Assembly: GCA_020086605.1 (NCBI GenBank) | Contig: JACBWW010000012.1 | Span: forward strand, 15,384,698 to 15,448,697 | Direction of reading: 5' to 3' | Origin: Lanius collurio | Lineage: Eukaryota > Chordata > Aves > Passeriformes > Laniidae | DNA: 64,000 nucleotides | Part shown: piece after piece, positions 37,801-49,971 of the stretch | How the letters are laid out: the number at the start of each line of letters is the position of its first letter | Position numbering within the stretch: the first letter of the stretch is position 1 | Made by a program: the position numbers and the translations under genes | The notes under the pieces: generated by a model | Seen by the model: the letters and a program-made list of their open reading frames with translations, nothing else | Told to the model about the DNA's origin: nothing | The model's database searches: none

Positions 37801-40800
37801 CCCTTCCTGGAAGTCTGTATGAGAGAAGAGTAAAAGGTCACAGCAGCAATGTAGTAATGCTCTAGGATCAGAGAGCTAGGAGCTAAAAGGTGGATTTTTA
37901 ATGCCCTATGATTTATTTTCTCTCAATTCATTGGCTCTTTGTGCTTATCTCCAATCTTAGCGATCCCAATACCCTGCTGCAAAGCTTTCCACGACTTAAG
38001 CATCCAATGCTTGAGCGTCTATTTTGCTTGCTGTGAGTCTGCCAGCATCTAATTTCCATTGATATACTGTCCTTTTGTTGAAGAGCCATTGTCTCCAGCT
38101 TGTTCATGGCTTTACAAACACCCATCATATCTTTACTTGACCATCTATTTTTTTCCACTAGTCTGAATAGTCACTTTATACTTAGATGTCTTTCCATACC
38201 TTTTAATTATCCTTTTTACCCTGCTTTGTGCTTGGATAAATCTGCAGAGTTATTGCTGATCTCTGAAATCACCATTACTTTCCTTCAGTGGGGACATGGG
38301 AATTTGATCATATGAGGGAAAAAAGTGCAGGAAAAGGAGCACATGGGTTTGAAGGATCTGAGTTGTCCAGTCAAATGCAAACATTGCTTCTTCTTTATGT
38401 GTCTCATGTGACACCCTGCAATAAAGTTAGGCTCAAAGTCTTCAAAATCAAACATTATGGCGCAGAACAGAAGCGAAAACCAAACAAAATTAATGTTTAG
38501 GTGAGAATGATATGTGTTACAAAGCAATAAAGGGAAATCAAGAAAAATAATAAAGTAGTGCCAACTGTGCATGTTTTATTAACCTGATCTCATCTTTATG
38601 TACCAGTCAAGTGGAAAGTATTCCAGTTTATAATAGATCTCAATAAACCCTCTATTCTGAGGAACATAGCAAAGTTCACTTTGCCAGATGTTCTAATTTC
38701 CTTTCTTTTGTATGAAAACTGGTGATTGCCAGAGGAGGAAAACATATTTCCGTAGAAGATGGGTGTGTCTTTGAGGATTTTCTTTATGCATCCTCTAGTT
38801 GAAATCCAAGTAATTGTTGCTAAATATCAAAATTGCCACAGCAAGGTTTGATTTCAGTGATAGCCTGTGTCAAAAGCCAGGAGTGTGGAGTTCATGCAGA
38901 TGCATGAAAAACATGTAAAGTTTATACTATTTCTTTTCAGTGTTAAAGCTTTAGAGGTTTTACCTTTTGCATTTCCTGGTTTGAAATATTCAGACTTTTC
39001 AGTATCTTTAGTAGGAAACAAAATTAATCGGGTTGGAGTAGAGCCTATTTAGAGTTCACTATGTATTATTCTGGACAGAGCTCACGCACTCAGGTCAAGA
39101 CCCTGAAGACATGATGAAGATTTAAGCCACTGGAGTAAAAAATTATAGATGCAAGGGTGGCATCCTGGGACAATGGAATTTTTACCATAAACCTCAGTTT
39201 GATCCCTTTAAAAATAATTACACAAAAACTGTATTGTGCTCAAAAACTACCCTCAGCTACAATGAGTTAAGCCTGCCTATTTCTTTCCCTCCATCTCCTC
39301 AGTTTGCTTCCATCTATGAAGTACCTTAATGTTCCCAGCAATGCAAAAATAAAACCAAAACAGGTTCCCAAGAGAGCTAGCTTTGCTATTCATAATAAGA
39401 AAATAAATTATATAGTAGTTTTCTTTTGACCTGGAAAATTACATAGTGCTCTGAGTTTATTAAGGAGTAAAGACTGATCTTGCATTAAATTTTGAAAAGG
39501 TAGAGTGATGCAGTGATTAGTTAGACTGGAATGGGTTTAGTCCTCAGTTTTGACTAAGTGTTTTAATAGTTTTTCTTTGTAAGAAAATTTCAACTTTATT
39601 AAGACATGGTACTAATTCACCTCTTGCAGGCTTCTGCAATGCAGGTGTAAAGCTCCCTGTAAGGATATTCATGTGATGGGTCCAGCTTCTTAAACTAAGA
39701 GACCATTTTTTTTTATTGTTTTGAAACAGGTGGCTACCTAAGGCATTGACCTCTTGACATGGTAGCTTGTCTGGGTTAGGAAGGGTAGGAATCAATTTTT
39801 CCAGCAGCTGCTGCTGCTGCTCCTCTGACCCTGCTCCTTAACTTCACTAACCCCTGCCTAGTTTCTTGCAATTTTATTCTCCACATCCATTCCATCGTTT
39901 TATTTAAAGCTGGCATCTTTGACATGGGATGCCAACCTGTGTACAAACAGACATAAGTACTCTGTAATAAGCAGCATTTTGTGTTAGCTTTATTTGGGAG
40001 GATAAATGAGTCTGATGTTACCAACTAATGGGGTTAGATCATCCCATAGCAATGCCAGCTACCCAGTTTTCCACATGTAGATACTTGTATTCCTCAGTGT
40101 TGTCTGTGTTCTTTGACATGACAGCAGCATGTGTTTGCTGCTGGAACTACCATGGAGCCATGAGATGTCACTGCAGGGTTGTAAACTGAGCCCAAGATAT
40201 TTGTAAGAAGTTTAAAACGTCAAGTTTTTAAAATGTGGTTTTATGAAGAATTCTCACCTTCCTAGGGTGTGAGTTTTCTTTATCTGTACAGGATTAAATA
40301 TATTACCTGTATACTGTCATCATGTGAATGTGCTACAGGATCAGGATGATCCAGAAACTTTTTCAAGTATTTTGCAAGTAGGTTTAGTTTGAGTGATGGA
40401 TCAAGCAAACATTCATCAATGTCCATCTCATATTCTGAGATGGGATCCCTACCCCCCAAATTCAGGAGAGGCTAGCAAAACACTGCAGTATTTCATATGC
40501 CTGAAATCAGTTTTTCAATAAAAGGTACAACAAAATAAAATTAAAGCCACTACATCCCCGAAAGCATCCCAAACAGTGCAATTGCTCCATTAGTTGGTGT
40601 GATGCAGTCCATATTGTGTAAAGCTGCTTGTAATTGGAGCAGGGATAGATTTGCAGGAATTGTCACTCATGTGATCTCCGTTCCAGCATTAGCCTTGCTT
40701 ATGGTGGTATTATCAGCTCCTCCTTCTTTTAGCTTTGACACCTTTCTCAGTTACTGTATTCAGAAGGGATGGACTTTCTGACTAAATCTCTCTTTCACTG

Positions 40801-41279
40801 GAAATAAAGCAAAAGATCTCTCTTATATCTTGAAGCAGTGTGACCTGCAGAGTCATTCTTACAATAGCTGGTCATTGCCAGTGCTGGGCAGTCTAAAGTG
40901 CAATAGCTTTTCCTTTTCCTTCTAAGGGAAGGGATTACTGGAGAGGTCGGAATGAAAGCCCCATCTGTACACCAGACCCTTATCTACTGTAACCTGTGCT
41001 ATTGAAGTTGTTGGTACGTTGCTATTTGTATCCCAAGGGATATGTTGAATAGGAAATAAATTGGAAAAAAAAAGCAAAGTTGCTGCCTGTCTTTCCTGAG
41101 ACAGCTGATTGCTATAAAACAGAACAAAAAGCGTGGGGGTTTTGAGACTGGATGATACATAGAAGATGTTTCCTGGGGAAACAAACAAACAAAAAAAAAG
41201 TATTACACAGCTGTAGGTTAAAGCAAATTGCAAATAAAATGAAATACTGAAGGGAAAAAGTCAGGGTGCGGGGAGGGAA
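34846..41279. other. Intergenic, no gene supported
   Basis: I examined open frames at 35188-35427 (minus), 35430-35642 (minus) and 37928-38158 (minus). None matches a family I know, and none has paired splice signals or neighbouring exons. A short GCT run lies at 39807-39822. Confidence 0.6.
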
Positions 41280-41605
41280 TCTGGGAAGCCAAGGCACACC
41301 TGGGGCTGAACCTGGCTAGGGAAATAAATAACAAACAGGTTTTCTTCAGGTACTTAGGACAACAAAGGAGGACAAAGAAACTGTACCCTCCCTTATTGGT
41401 GGGAAACAGGGGACCTGTCTGTGACTGACATGTACGAGACTGAGATACTCAGCAACAATTTTTTGCTTTGGTCTTCACCAGCAAGTGCTCCAGTCATGTT
41501 GCCCAATTCAGAGTTCAAAGGCAGGGACTGGGAAAATGCCCATTTAATACCCCTTAGGAGAAGATCAGCTAAAGAACCTGAATGTGCACAAGTACCACTT
41601 TTTCT
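41280..41605 (+). mobile_element. CR1 LINE internal fragment, sense
   Basis: Carries the CR1 ORF2 region before the reverse-transcriptase core: GGGGCTGAACCTGGCTAGGG, then TCTTCAGGTACTTAGGACAA, then GATACTCAGCAACAATTTTTTGC, TTGGTCTTCACCAGCAAGTG, and AAAGAACCTGAATGTGCAC. Point changes and stops break the frame, and both ends are truncated. Confidence 0.85.
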
Positions 41606-44600
41606 GGGTGTCCTTGCCTTCTATCCCTACCTTCCCAGGTGCCCTTGCACAATAGGTGTGAGGCTCTGCAAGTGGAAGCAAACAATTACAAAGACGATGA
41701 TTCATCTTGCATGGGGGTGTCACTGAGGTTAAGTCGCTCTACTTCCTGTATCAAAACTGCTTCCATAAAGAAAAGAATATGGGTGGGACTCCCTTCTGAA
41801 GGGAACAGAAAACCCAATATCTCTATTGTGGGCAAATGAGCTTTCAGCATTTTCTTTCTCATTTGAGTTTGAGACATCTCAAACATTTCTGTAGCATGAA
41901 GAAGCATTTTTCTTACCTACAATTACAGATAAATTTGATAACATAGTGGATGCTGTCTCCCTTTCATTGAATGGAACTTTACTGTCTGCTGAGGCCAGTG
42001 TTTCTGGGTGGTGTTTTGACCCACTTCTCAATTTTCAGAGGATCCCAGGAGCTCTGCTTGCAGTGTTTAGAAGTAATTAGCATGTTTTTAAAAAGGGACT
42101 GAACTGCAATTAAATTATCTGTATGTCACTATGTTGTGCAGGACAGTGTGAAAGATTCCACTTCTTTTTAGCTTTCCTGACATCAGATGACATAAAAGCA
42201 TTTGTTTAGAAGCAGTTTTACATCTGAATTGAACCTACAACCTTCCAAAGCAAAATTAGAATGCAGAAACATAATGACTTATGCAAGAATTCTAATCAGT
42301 AAATACTTAGAGGCATAAGGTAGTCTTGAACTGAAACATTGTCCAGGAAATGTTAGTAGTGCTCAGGGAGAAAACAGATACTGTACTTGTTTTCTTTTGT
42401 GTGGTCCTAGGGAAACAGAGGATTCTTTTTGTAGATGATCCTGTAGAGGCCAAATTCTGTGAATATTATTAATTGTATATTATCTCAAAATACATTTTCT
42501 GCATAGGCAACTCAGTGTGCATGAATTAGATTTCAGTGTGCTTTATCACTGTAAAAAAATGGTGAAGGAGTTTATGTGCAGAATTCTTGCTGGATTGGAA
42601 CATCAGGGACAATGCTTTGAAGGAAGAGAACCCAACACCTTCAGCAGTAGTGTGGAGACCCAAGTGATGTTCTTTCGTCTGCCAAGATAGTCCTATGTAA
42701 TAATGACTAATCATGTATGACAAATCCTCATTTTGCAAGTGTGATGTAGCTCATTTCAGTGTTTAAAAGCTTGGTATTATAGTATTTTTTAAAAAAATCA
42801 GAGAAAATTTATTTTTTGAGAAAATGCAGCCCTTGAGAGGTGCCAAATTGTATTCAAATTAATTTACCTTAAGGGGAAAATTGGAATTTCTGTCTTATTT
42901 TGGTTCAGTATAAAGCTACATTTTAAAGTTTCTTAGCTCCTCACAAAACTGTTTTTCAAGATCTGCTATAGTGGGATACCATTTCTGAGGATTACTGATG
43001 AATGTTCGCATATACATTAACTTACATTTTATCTGGTACATTGTGACTTTAGTGCATGGTGTCACAGAACACCTTGTCTAAGTTCCCTGCATAGGCACGC
43101 AGAAGCCTGATAAAGTGTCAGATTTCCCCATGTACTTTCCAGAATTTATTATGGATTGTTCTCATGATGTGGCAATATATAAAACATGCTGTTTAATTTT
43201 TGTTGGTTTCACAACAGCTGCAGACGTAAACTCGATTGCCACAAAGTTACTCAGCTCTAATTTGCCTGCATACAATCATTGACATAATTCTTCCACACAT
43301 TCAAATCCAAATACATTATCATTCAGTCAACAAATCTCCTTCATGTCAATGAATAAGAAAAGAGCCTTTGGATAAACAAAATGTATTCCAAATGATTCAA
43401 AGTAAAGCATGCACCTAGTAATAATATTAAGATGCTTCAGAAATGTGTAAGTCTCTTGCTTTGTTCATATTACAAATACATTTCATTTGACAAGACAAGA
43501 TGAGCCTTGAACTAATTATGGGCGATATTGTAGTCTTGTGAAGATATTCACAAGCAAATGTCTTGATTCTTCCTAGCCTCATATTTTGCTGACATCAAAA
43601 GTGATAGATTCTGGTAAAAATGCATGACTTTCAGCACTAGAAATGAGATGATAATTAGGTGGGATTTTTTAAGCAAGTATGTTAGCAGAAGTTTTACTTC
43701 TACTGACTATTGTAAGGTAAGATTTTTCTAATACTAAGTTTTTATAAAGCAAGAATCTGCATCTTGCCATCCCCAGTGAGCTCATATTCTCAGAGTCCTA
43801 TCTCAAAGGTATGTCTAGCATATGTTAGTGAATAATTGATGGTTTAAAATTTGTGTAACACTGCATGCAAACTGTTGTCTTCAGTTTTAAACTCCCCACT
43901 TTGTGGTAGTTCAGCATGAGGTGACTTACACTATTCTTATTCTAAACTAAGACTTTTTATAAAATTAATTTGTCCCAGATGGATTTGAGTACTCCTGTGG
44001 ACAGGATGCTTTCCCACTCAATATTCCTGGAAGTAGGAGAGTCACATCTGCTGGTTTTCTTAAGAACTTTTGGCTTTGAGAAGCTGCTTTCATGAATGAA
44101 ATGTTTGTGTTTAGTTCACTTAATATCCTTTACTAAATGAGTCACTGAAGCACATGTGGGTAAGGTTTAGCCTTTATGCTGTTGACATTTGTCTACTTTC
44201 CAGTCAAAAGGGACTGGCAAGGATATGAAAAAATTACTTATATCATCCTCCAGGTTTAGCTGTCCCATTTTACAAGGTCTGTCAAATGGTTTTGGTTTCC
44301 TGCTTTAATGCTTTTTATTGATCACTTTTATACTTTTTTCTGTATGTAAACAAACTTGATCTGTGCCATTGCCATGATATTTCTTTGATACTGACATGAT
44401 GCTACAGCAAAGTAGGTCTGAAGCTAGGACAGAGAGGAAAGAGAGGAACGATAACAAATGCATCTCTAGTTCCATAAGAACTTTCTGATGTGGGAAAACC
44501 ACTCCTCCATATGAAGGAGCTCTTTTGGCTTCCTTTACTCCTTTTTAAGAAATGCCTTAGTAAAATACATAAATACATGTTATTGATTACAGTACCCAGT

Positions 44601-47600
44601 TGTCATATGAGGTCCCCTTCTGCTCTTCTTTTATTGAGGCCAAGGAATAGAGTGTTTAGGAGTTTGAACTAGTTCTGGGTCAAAGTGAGTCATTGCTAGG
44701 TAAGAACTCATTTAACAAGTAGACTTATCTACTTGAAGAGTTAGACTCTTCAGTTTCACAGCTCCATTTACCAGGTTTGGTTTTAAAAATTCTTTCCCCC
44801 ATATGGGATGAAAGGTGAAATGTAACCTTCAGCTTGACTTCTTTCTTGAGGAAACTAAACCAATAGTAAAGTCTAAAGCCATAGTAATGTTCATAGTTAT
44901 GTTCATATTTTAATGACAACATGGGATAGTCTAGTTGAATTCATACACTTAGAGAAAGCTTTAATTCATTTCAATGGAGTATAGCAGTTTAAACTAGGGT
45001 GTGGTTAGTGAACAGCTAATTACAGAATGTGCAAAGTGAAGAAGTGAAAGCTTCTCAGGCTCTCAGAATAGCTGAGCTCTTAGGTAGATGTTTTAAGTAT
45101 TCTGGTTAGATTTAATTTTCAACTAATTAGGTTTTCAGCCATTTGTTTTATTTTATTCTGTGTTAAAAAATAGCTTTTTGAAGAAAAAACCCTAGACTTT
45201 ACACTGAAGATTTCCCTAAAGCAAAGTATTGGGAGTTGGTGCAGGCAATAGAGCAGTGTCAGAAAATGTGTTGTCTGAGTCCTGTGGAATTTTTACTTCT
45301 GACGCCTGGCAGGCAGCAAGGACAGCTCTGCTTCGTCTTGCTACCATGCATTATGGGAGTTGGAGGTTGGTCATGCTGAGCTAAGGGAAAGTGTGTAAAA
45401 CAGAGAAAGTTTTTTAAAGGATGCTGAGTGCTTCAGAGGGAATTGTCCCGATCCTGAGGGAATATACATATGTATTTGATACATTCAACACTTTTCACTT
45501 CAAGAGAGACTAAAAAGGTATAGTTACTTCAGATACAGAGATGTCATAAATAGTTGGGCCCTCTGACAGAAGATTGGTTTTTGAGGGATCTTCTGGACTA
45601 AAGAGAGAAACTATTTTTTTTAATTTCATGGTAGGTTAAGAACTGTTTGAGGCTGCCAGTATATGAGGGTCCATTTATAATTTTTTGTTTAATGTGTACT
45701 TATAGCAATTTGTGCTGTGTAAGCCATCAGGAAGATAGAGGTGTGAATAGTAATGAATGTTTACTTACAGGATCATAACATGCTAATTACTAAGCTTTAC
45801 TCAGAAATGGAAAACAGGTAATAGGCTTATGAAAGGTGCACCGAATACTGAAATGGAAAATCATTATGTCTCTTCATTCTTTAAAACGAAGTCAGCAAGC
45901 AAGCATCCATCCCGTTTGCTCACAGGCAGGCAGACACTGATATTAACAATAAAGGAAACTGATTTTTAGTGTCAGTCAGTTTTTCCTTGTAAGACTGAGT
46001 GTAGACTCCTCATGAGGTTGTGTGCTTGTATGTACTTAGGTCTGACTGTGGGGGTGTTCCTATCCTGATGGCCACACCCTTTCCAGCTGTGTCTGCATGC
46101 CCTTCTAAGCAAAACCACTCCTTAAAACATATTGAACCTCATGTTGATCACACTGACTTCCTAAGTCAGGTAAGTCACCCAGGGTCTCCTTACTTGAATT
46201 GGTGCCTGGCCCTGTGATTATACCTGGAATCCCTAGGAAACTCCTTTTTCCTCTGGGAAACCAGCAATGAATACTGCAGCAACTTTCTTCCTGAGACATT
46301 TCAGTGCTAGCAAAAAGATAATGTAGGGAAAAATAAGTGCCTGTAGAAAGCAATAACTAACAAAAATATTCCTTCCTTTGCATAAAGAGCTGACACCTAG
46401 AAAGTATTTTGCATTATTTTTACAGCAACATTTATCTCTCTTCTGGTACTCTGATTTCTCAGTGTTTGAATTTCAATACGTAGATATATGAGTAGAGTGG
46501 TAAGGAGGGAGGGTGAGATGGCCTTTTTCTGTCTGTTTGATGAAACTGGGATAATTCCACAGTTGAAAACCAGGCTTTAAATTTGCTTTAGTGAGAGAAA
46601 AGGTGATGGTGGAGGAAAGGAATAACCAACTGGGTCATATAAGCTGAAGCATTCTGTCTGCTGTATTCCAGGACAGGAGTTTATATCAAAGACTTCAGAA
46701 GGAATGAAATGAGCCTGTAGAAGTTGAAGTAATCTAACTGGAGTACATCAGTAGGTAGGAGAAAACTACATGATCCCATTTATTTGCACTGGTAGAGATG
46801 GGATTTTAACTTGTGACAAGAGAGATTGCATTCCTTCTGTTAGTATATACCAACATGAGAGGGAAAATGTCCCCAAATCAGGTGTGCAGCGAGATCCTGT
46901 GTGCAAGTTGGTTATAAATCATGGGTGAAAAAGATGTTGCTTCAAGATCTCTGAGCTTTTGACACTGTGCTTAAGAAGTATATTATCATTTGAGAGTGCA
47001 TTTTGCTCTGGCAGCAAAAATCTACAGAATTACGTTTTTACCTACCTAAAACACTGAAGCAGCTGAAGATAAGGTTGTGACATTAATTGGTTAAAAAAGA
47101 AAAACAGTGGCAAGTAATTTTTGTGAAGCATTTAAAGGATTCAGTAGCACTATTGATCTTTTTCTTCCTTTGAGATGTATGTTCATATTGGTGTATCTCT
47201 GGGAACAGCCAACATAAGTAAAAATGCTGGCAGTAAAATCAGCTTTAAAATATGTAGTGTTTTATACTGTTTTCTAAGGACTTCTAACAATTTTCATAGT
47301 GTTGTCTCCTAAAATAGAATTAAAGTGAAAAGATGTCTTAGACTTTTGAGAATTGCAGCTTTAGCATCTTGCACAATTAGGCTTATATATACTTATATAA
47401 ACAACTGCAGATAGGCACATGTAAATACCTTGTGCTAAGACCTTGAAAATACTATTTTGTGTTCAAATAAGATTTAGAATTAAGATATTGCTAGTGTAAT
47501 GCTCTGTAGCACTGCATGTTTCTGAGTGAGTTTATTTAAGCTTTGATAGCATCTATAAGCTGTATGATGTGAATTTTCCATTAAATTTTTTCTCATTTTG

Positions 47601-49891
47601 TGTTAGTAAATAATGAAGAATACACATAGAAGGCCTAAAGTACCTCTGTCTATGAAGCTTGTAGTGCATGATTGGAATTTTGTATGTGAAGATAAGGCAA
47701 AATAAATAGTACAAGTAGGAAAATTAGTCTGCATATATTTCTAAATTGCAGGATTTCTGTGTATTTAAAGAAGCTGCCTAATGTCAGTAGGGACTAATTA
47801 AGGGAAAACCAAAGCAAGTGGTAAATAGGTTGTCATCTTCACTCATTGTTTAGGAAGAGTGGGAGAGATTTTTCAGGTCTGGGGTATCGGACCTGATGAA
47901 CAGGGAACATTCTTAGGGAATATGCTTGAGTCATAGGGCTGAAAGAAGCTAAAGGAGGCAGAGATCACAGTTGTTAGCAGGCATGGAAATAGTTGCATTG
48001 CTGAACAGTCACAGATTGTTTTGTATATTATAAGAGCTAGATTTTGGTATGAAATCTGAATATTTACATTATTGAGGAAAGTCTAGTCCCTTGCTAAAAC
48101 ACCAGCTGTATTTTACTCATCTGACTGTGGGCAGCTTGGAAGCTTGCTGCCATTGGTGGCCTTGAGTTTTTCACATACTCATAGTCATGGAAATTTCTAG
48201 AGCGAAACACTGATTAGAGGTTTGGAAATATGGACAGCAATTTACTTATCTGCCTTTGAATATGTACATGTCTGGCTGGGTCTATAGATATGTGAGCAAT
48301 TTATTAAAACAAGAGAGTTCAAGATGTTAATGCTGCTCTGGCATAACTGTGCTATCAAAGCAGGAACTGTGTAACATTGTAGTGAAAATTAGTAATCATT
48401 ATTATTTTTGGAGGGTTCCATTAAAATATTTAATTGTCTCTCGGTATAAAGTTTTAGCTTATTAACATCTAAAAAAAGAGGCTCATATAATGAGGCATAA
48501 GAGTGAAAATAGATATAACAAGATTAAATCTCTGTCAAAGTGATCAAGGGGAACTCTTAGGAGATTCATTAACTCTCAGGAATACATGCAGAAAAATTAA
48601 TTAAATCCAAGACAAAATTTAATTGTGAAGATGGCATGTAAAATAGTTGCAAAACAGTTTCCTTTATGTTAGTAATGCTAATTAAAGAAAATTATTATGT
48701 ACAGAGGCATGGAGGAGGTTTCCTCATTGCACCAACTCCAGCACTGTTTTCTGTCCTTGTCGAGGACTACATAACACCTGGAACCTCTTTTGTTGCGTAC
48801 GGACTTCAGGTGCATCTGGAATTCTGTGTTACTGAAGTTCTAATAAAAGTGAAAAGTGCCTGTATCTGATAAATGTCTTGAAATATAGAAAATGTGGTGC
48901 TTTTTCCCCCCAAAGGTTCCAAAGAACTATTCAAGAGCTTCAGTGCAGCTTGGTGTGGTGATACTTGGAAATTAAATTTTGCTATTGCCTGAGGTTAGAT
49001 CATAGATTCAATCAGATAATTTCTATTAATTGCTTTTTGTTATTTACAAGGCCTAGGGTAATATTACATGGTGTTACCCTAAGAACCTGGAACTGAACCC
49101 TGTGCTGTAATGTTAGACCAGCTGTAGCCTTTCTACTAAGTTGTCTTTGCAGATCCAAGATACAGAATAAACAGTGTAATGAGTTGTTAAAAGCAGCATC
49201 AAGTGTACTTGTGTCCTAGAATAGAAAGTTATTCAAAACTGCTTTGTTCTCATTTGTTTAGTGTGCTTAAGCTCAGTATGCCTTAATTTCATACTTTCTG
49301 AGACATTTTCATTCTCATTATCTACAGCACTGAGTTTTGGCTTTTGGGAAATTTTTATGCTTTATTCCATTTTTCTATGACAAGTGTCTTTATTACTGGC
49401 CCACTGGCATATTTCATTTGTAAATGAATGCTTGTTCTTATCCATGTGCATCACATATAGATACCACCACCAAACTTTTCTTTTCAATTGATGTGTGGGT
49501 GGGAAATTTCAAGGCTAGAAGGGAATCTTAAAGGCATAACACCCAATAATCTTACACTGTGAATAGCTTGCTTTTAGTTGAATTTTAGATCATGGTAAAT
49601 ATAGCTGTGTGAATCAGAATAAAGCATGATTGTGAGAGCAAAGTATTGAATAGTTCCTTTTGGTTATATCCAGTGTCCAACTCTTACAGCTCTGCATTCA
49701 AAGCCTGTATGTTAAAAACTGAGGGAAAAAAAAGAATTTAAAGTGCTGCTTTAAATTGCATACATCTAGAAAGCCTCCATGTTGTTAATAAAATGTACTT
49801 ACCCAGATCCCCCACAATTAAAAACCTGTTTTTTAGGGAATTATGCTCTGTATTTCTCAGATATTTGGTTTTGATTTTTTTTTTTCCCTAG
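41606..49891. other. Upstream flank of the collagen VI gene, no coding exon
   Basis: AT-rich with no repeat family or gene that I can support. It must contain or precede the untranslated first exon and promoter of the downstream collagen gene, because the start-codon exon begins at a splice acceptor (AG at 49890-49891). No open frame of the 180-200 codons expected for a single-exon VWA domain occurs here. Confidence 0.65.
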
Positions 49892-49904
49892 GAAGGTTTT
49901 CAAA

Positions 49905-49971
49905 ATGGATGCCTGGAAACTACTTCTTCTTCTCTACATTTTCAGCTTCTCTACAGAGGCACAGGAGACTG
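49905..49971 (+). CDS. Collagen VI-like coding exon 1, signal peptide (residues 1-22)
   Basis: Encodes MDAWKLLLLLYIFSFSTEAQ and ET. It has a Leu-rich core and a likely cleavage near TEA|Q. The exon begins at 49892, and its 13 upstream bases imply a phase-2 join. The phase-1 joins of VWA exons do not match that, so the preceding exon is probably untranslated. The start has A at -3 and G at +4. It leaves at phase 1. Confidence 0.85.

Noticed and set aside
37928..38158. 76-codon minus-strand frame that looks slightly like a helical ESCRT-type segment
   Set aside because: The resemblance is limited to about 18 residues, with no support in neighbouring frames and no splice structure. Too weak to report as a pseudogene.
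43100..43420. Possible conserved noncoding element, judged by its even non-repetitive texture
   Set aside because: Conservation cannot be judged from one sequence, so there is no positive evidence.
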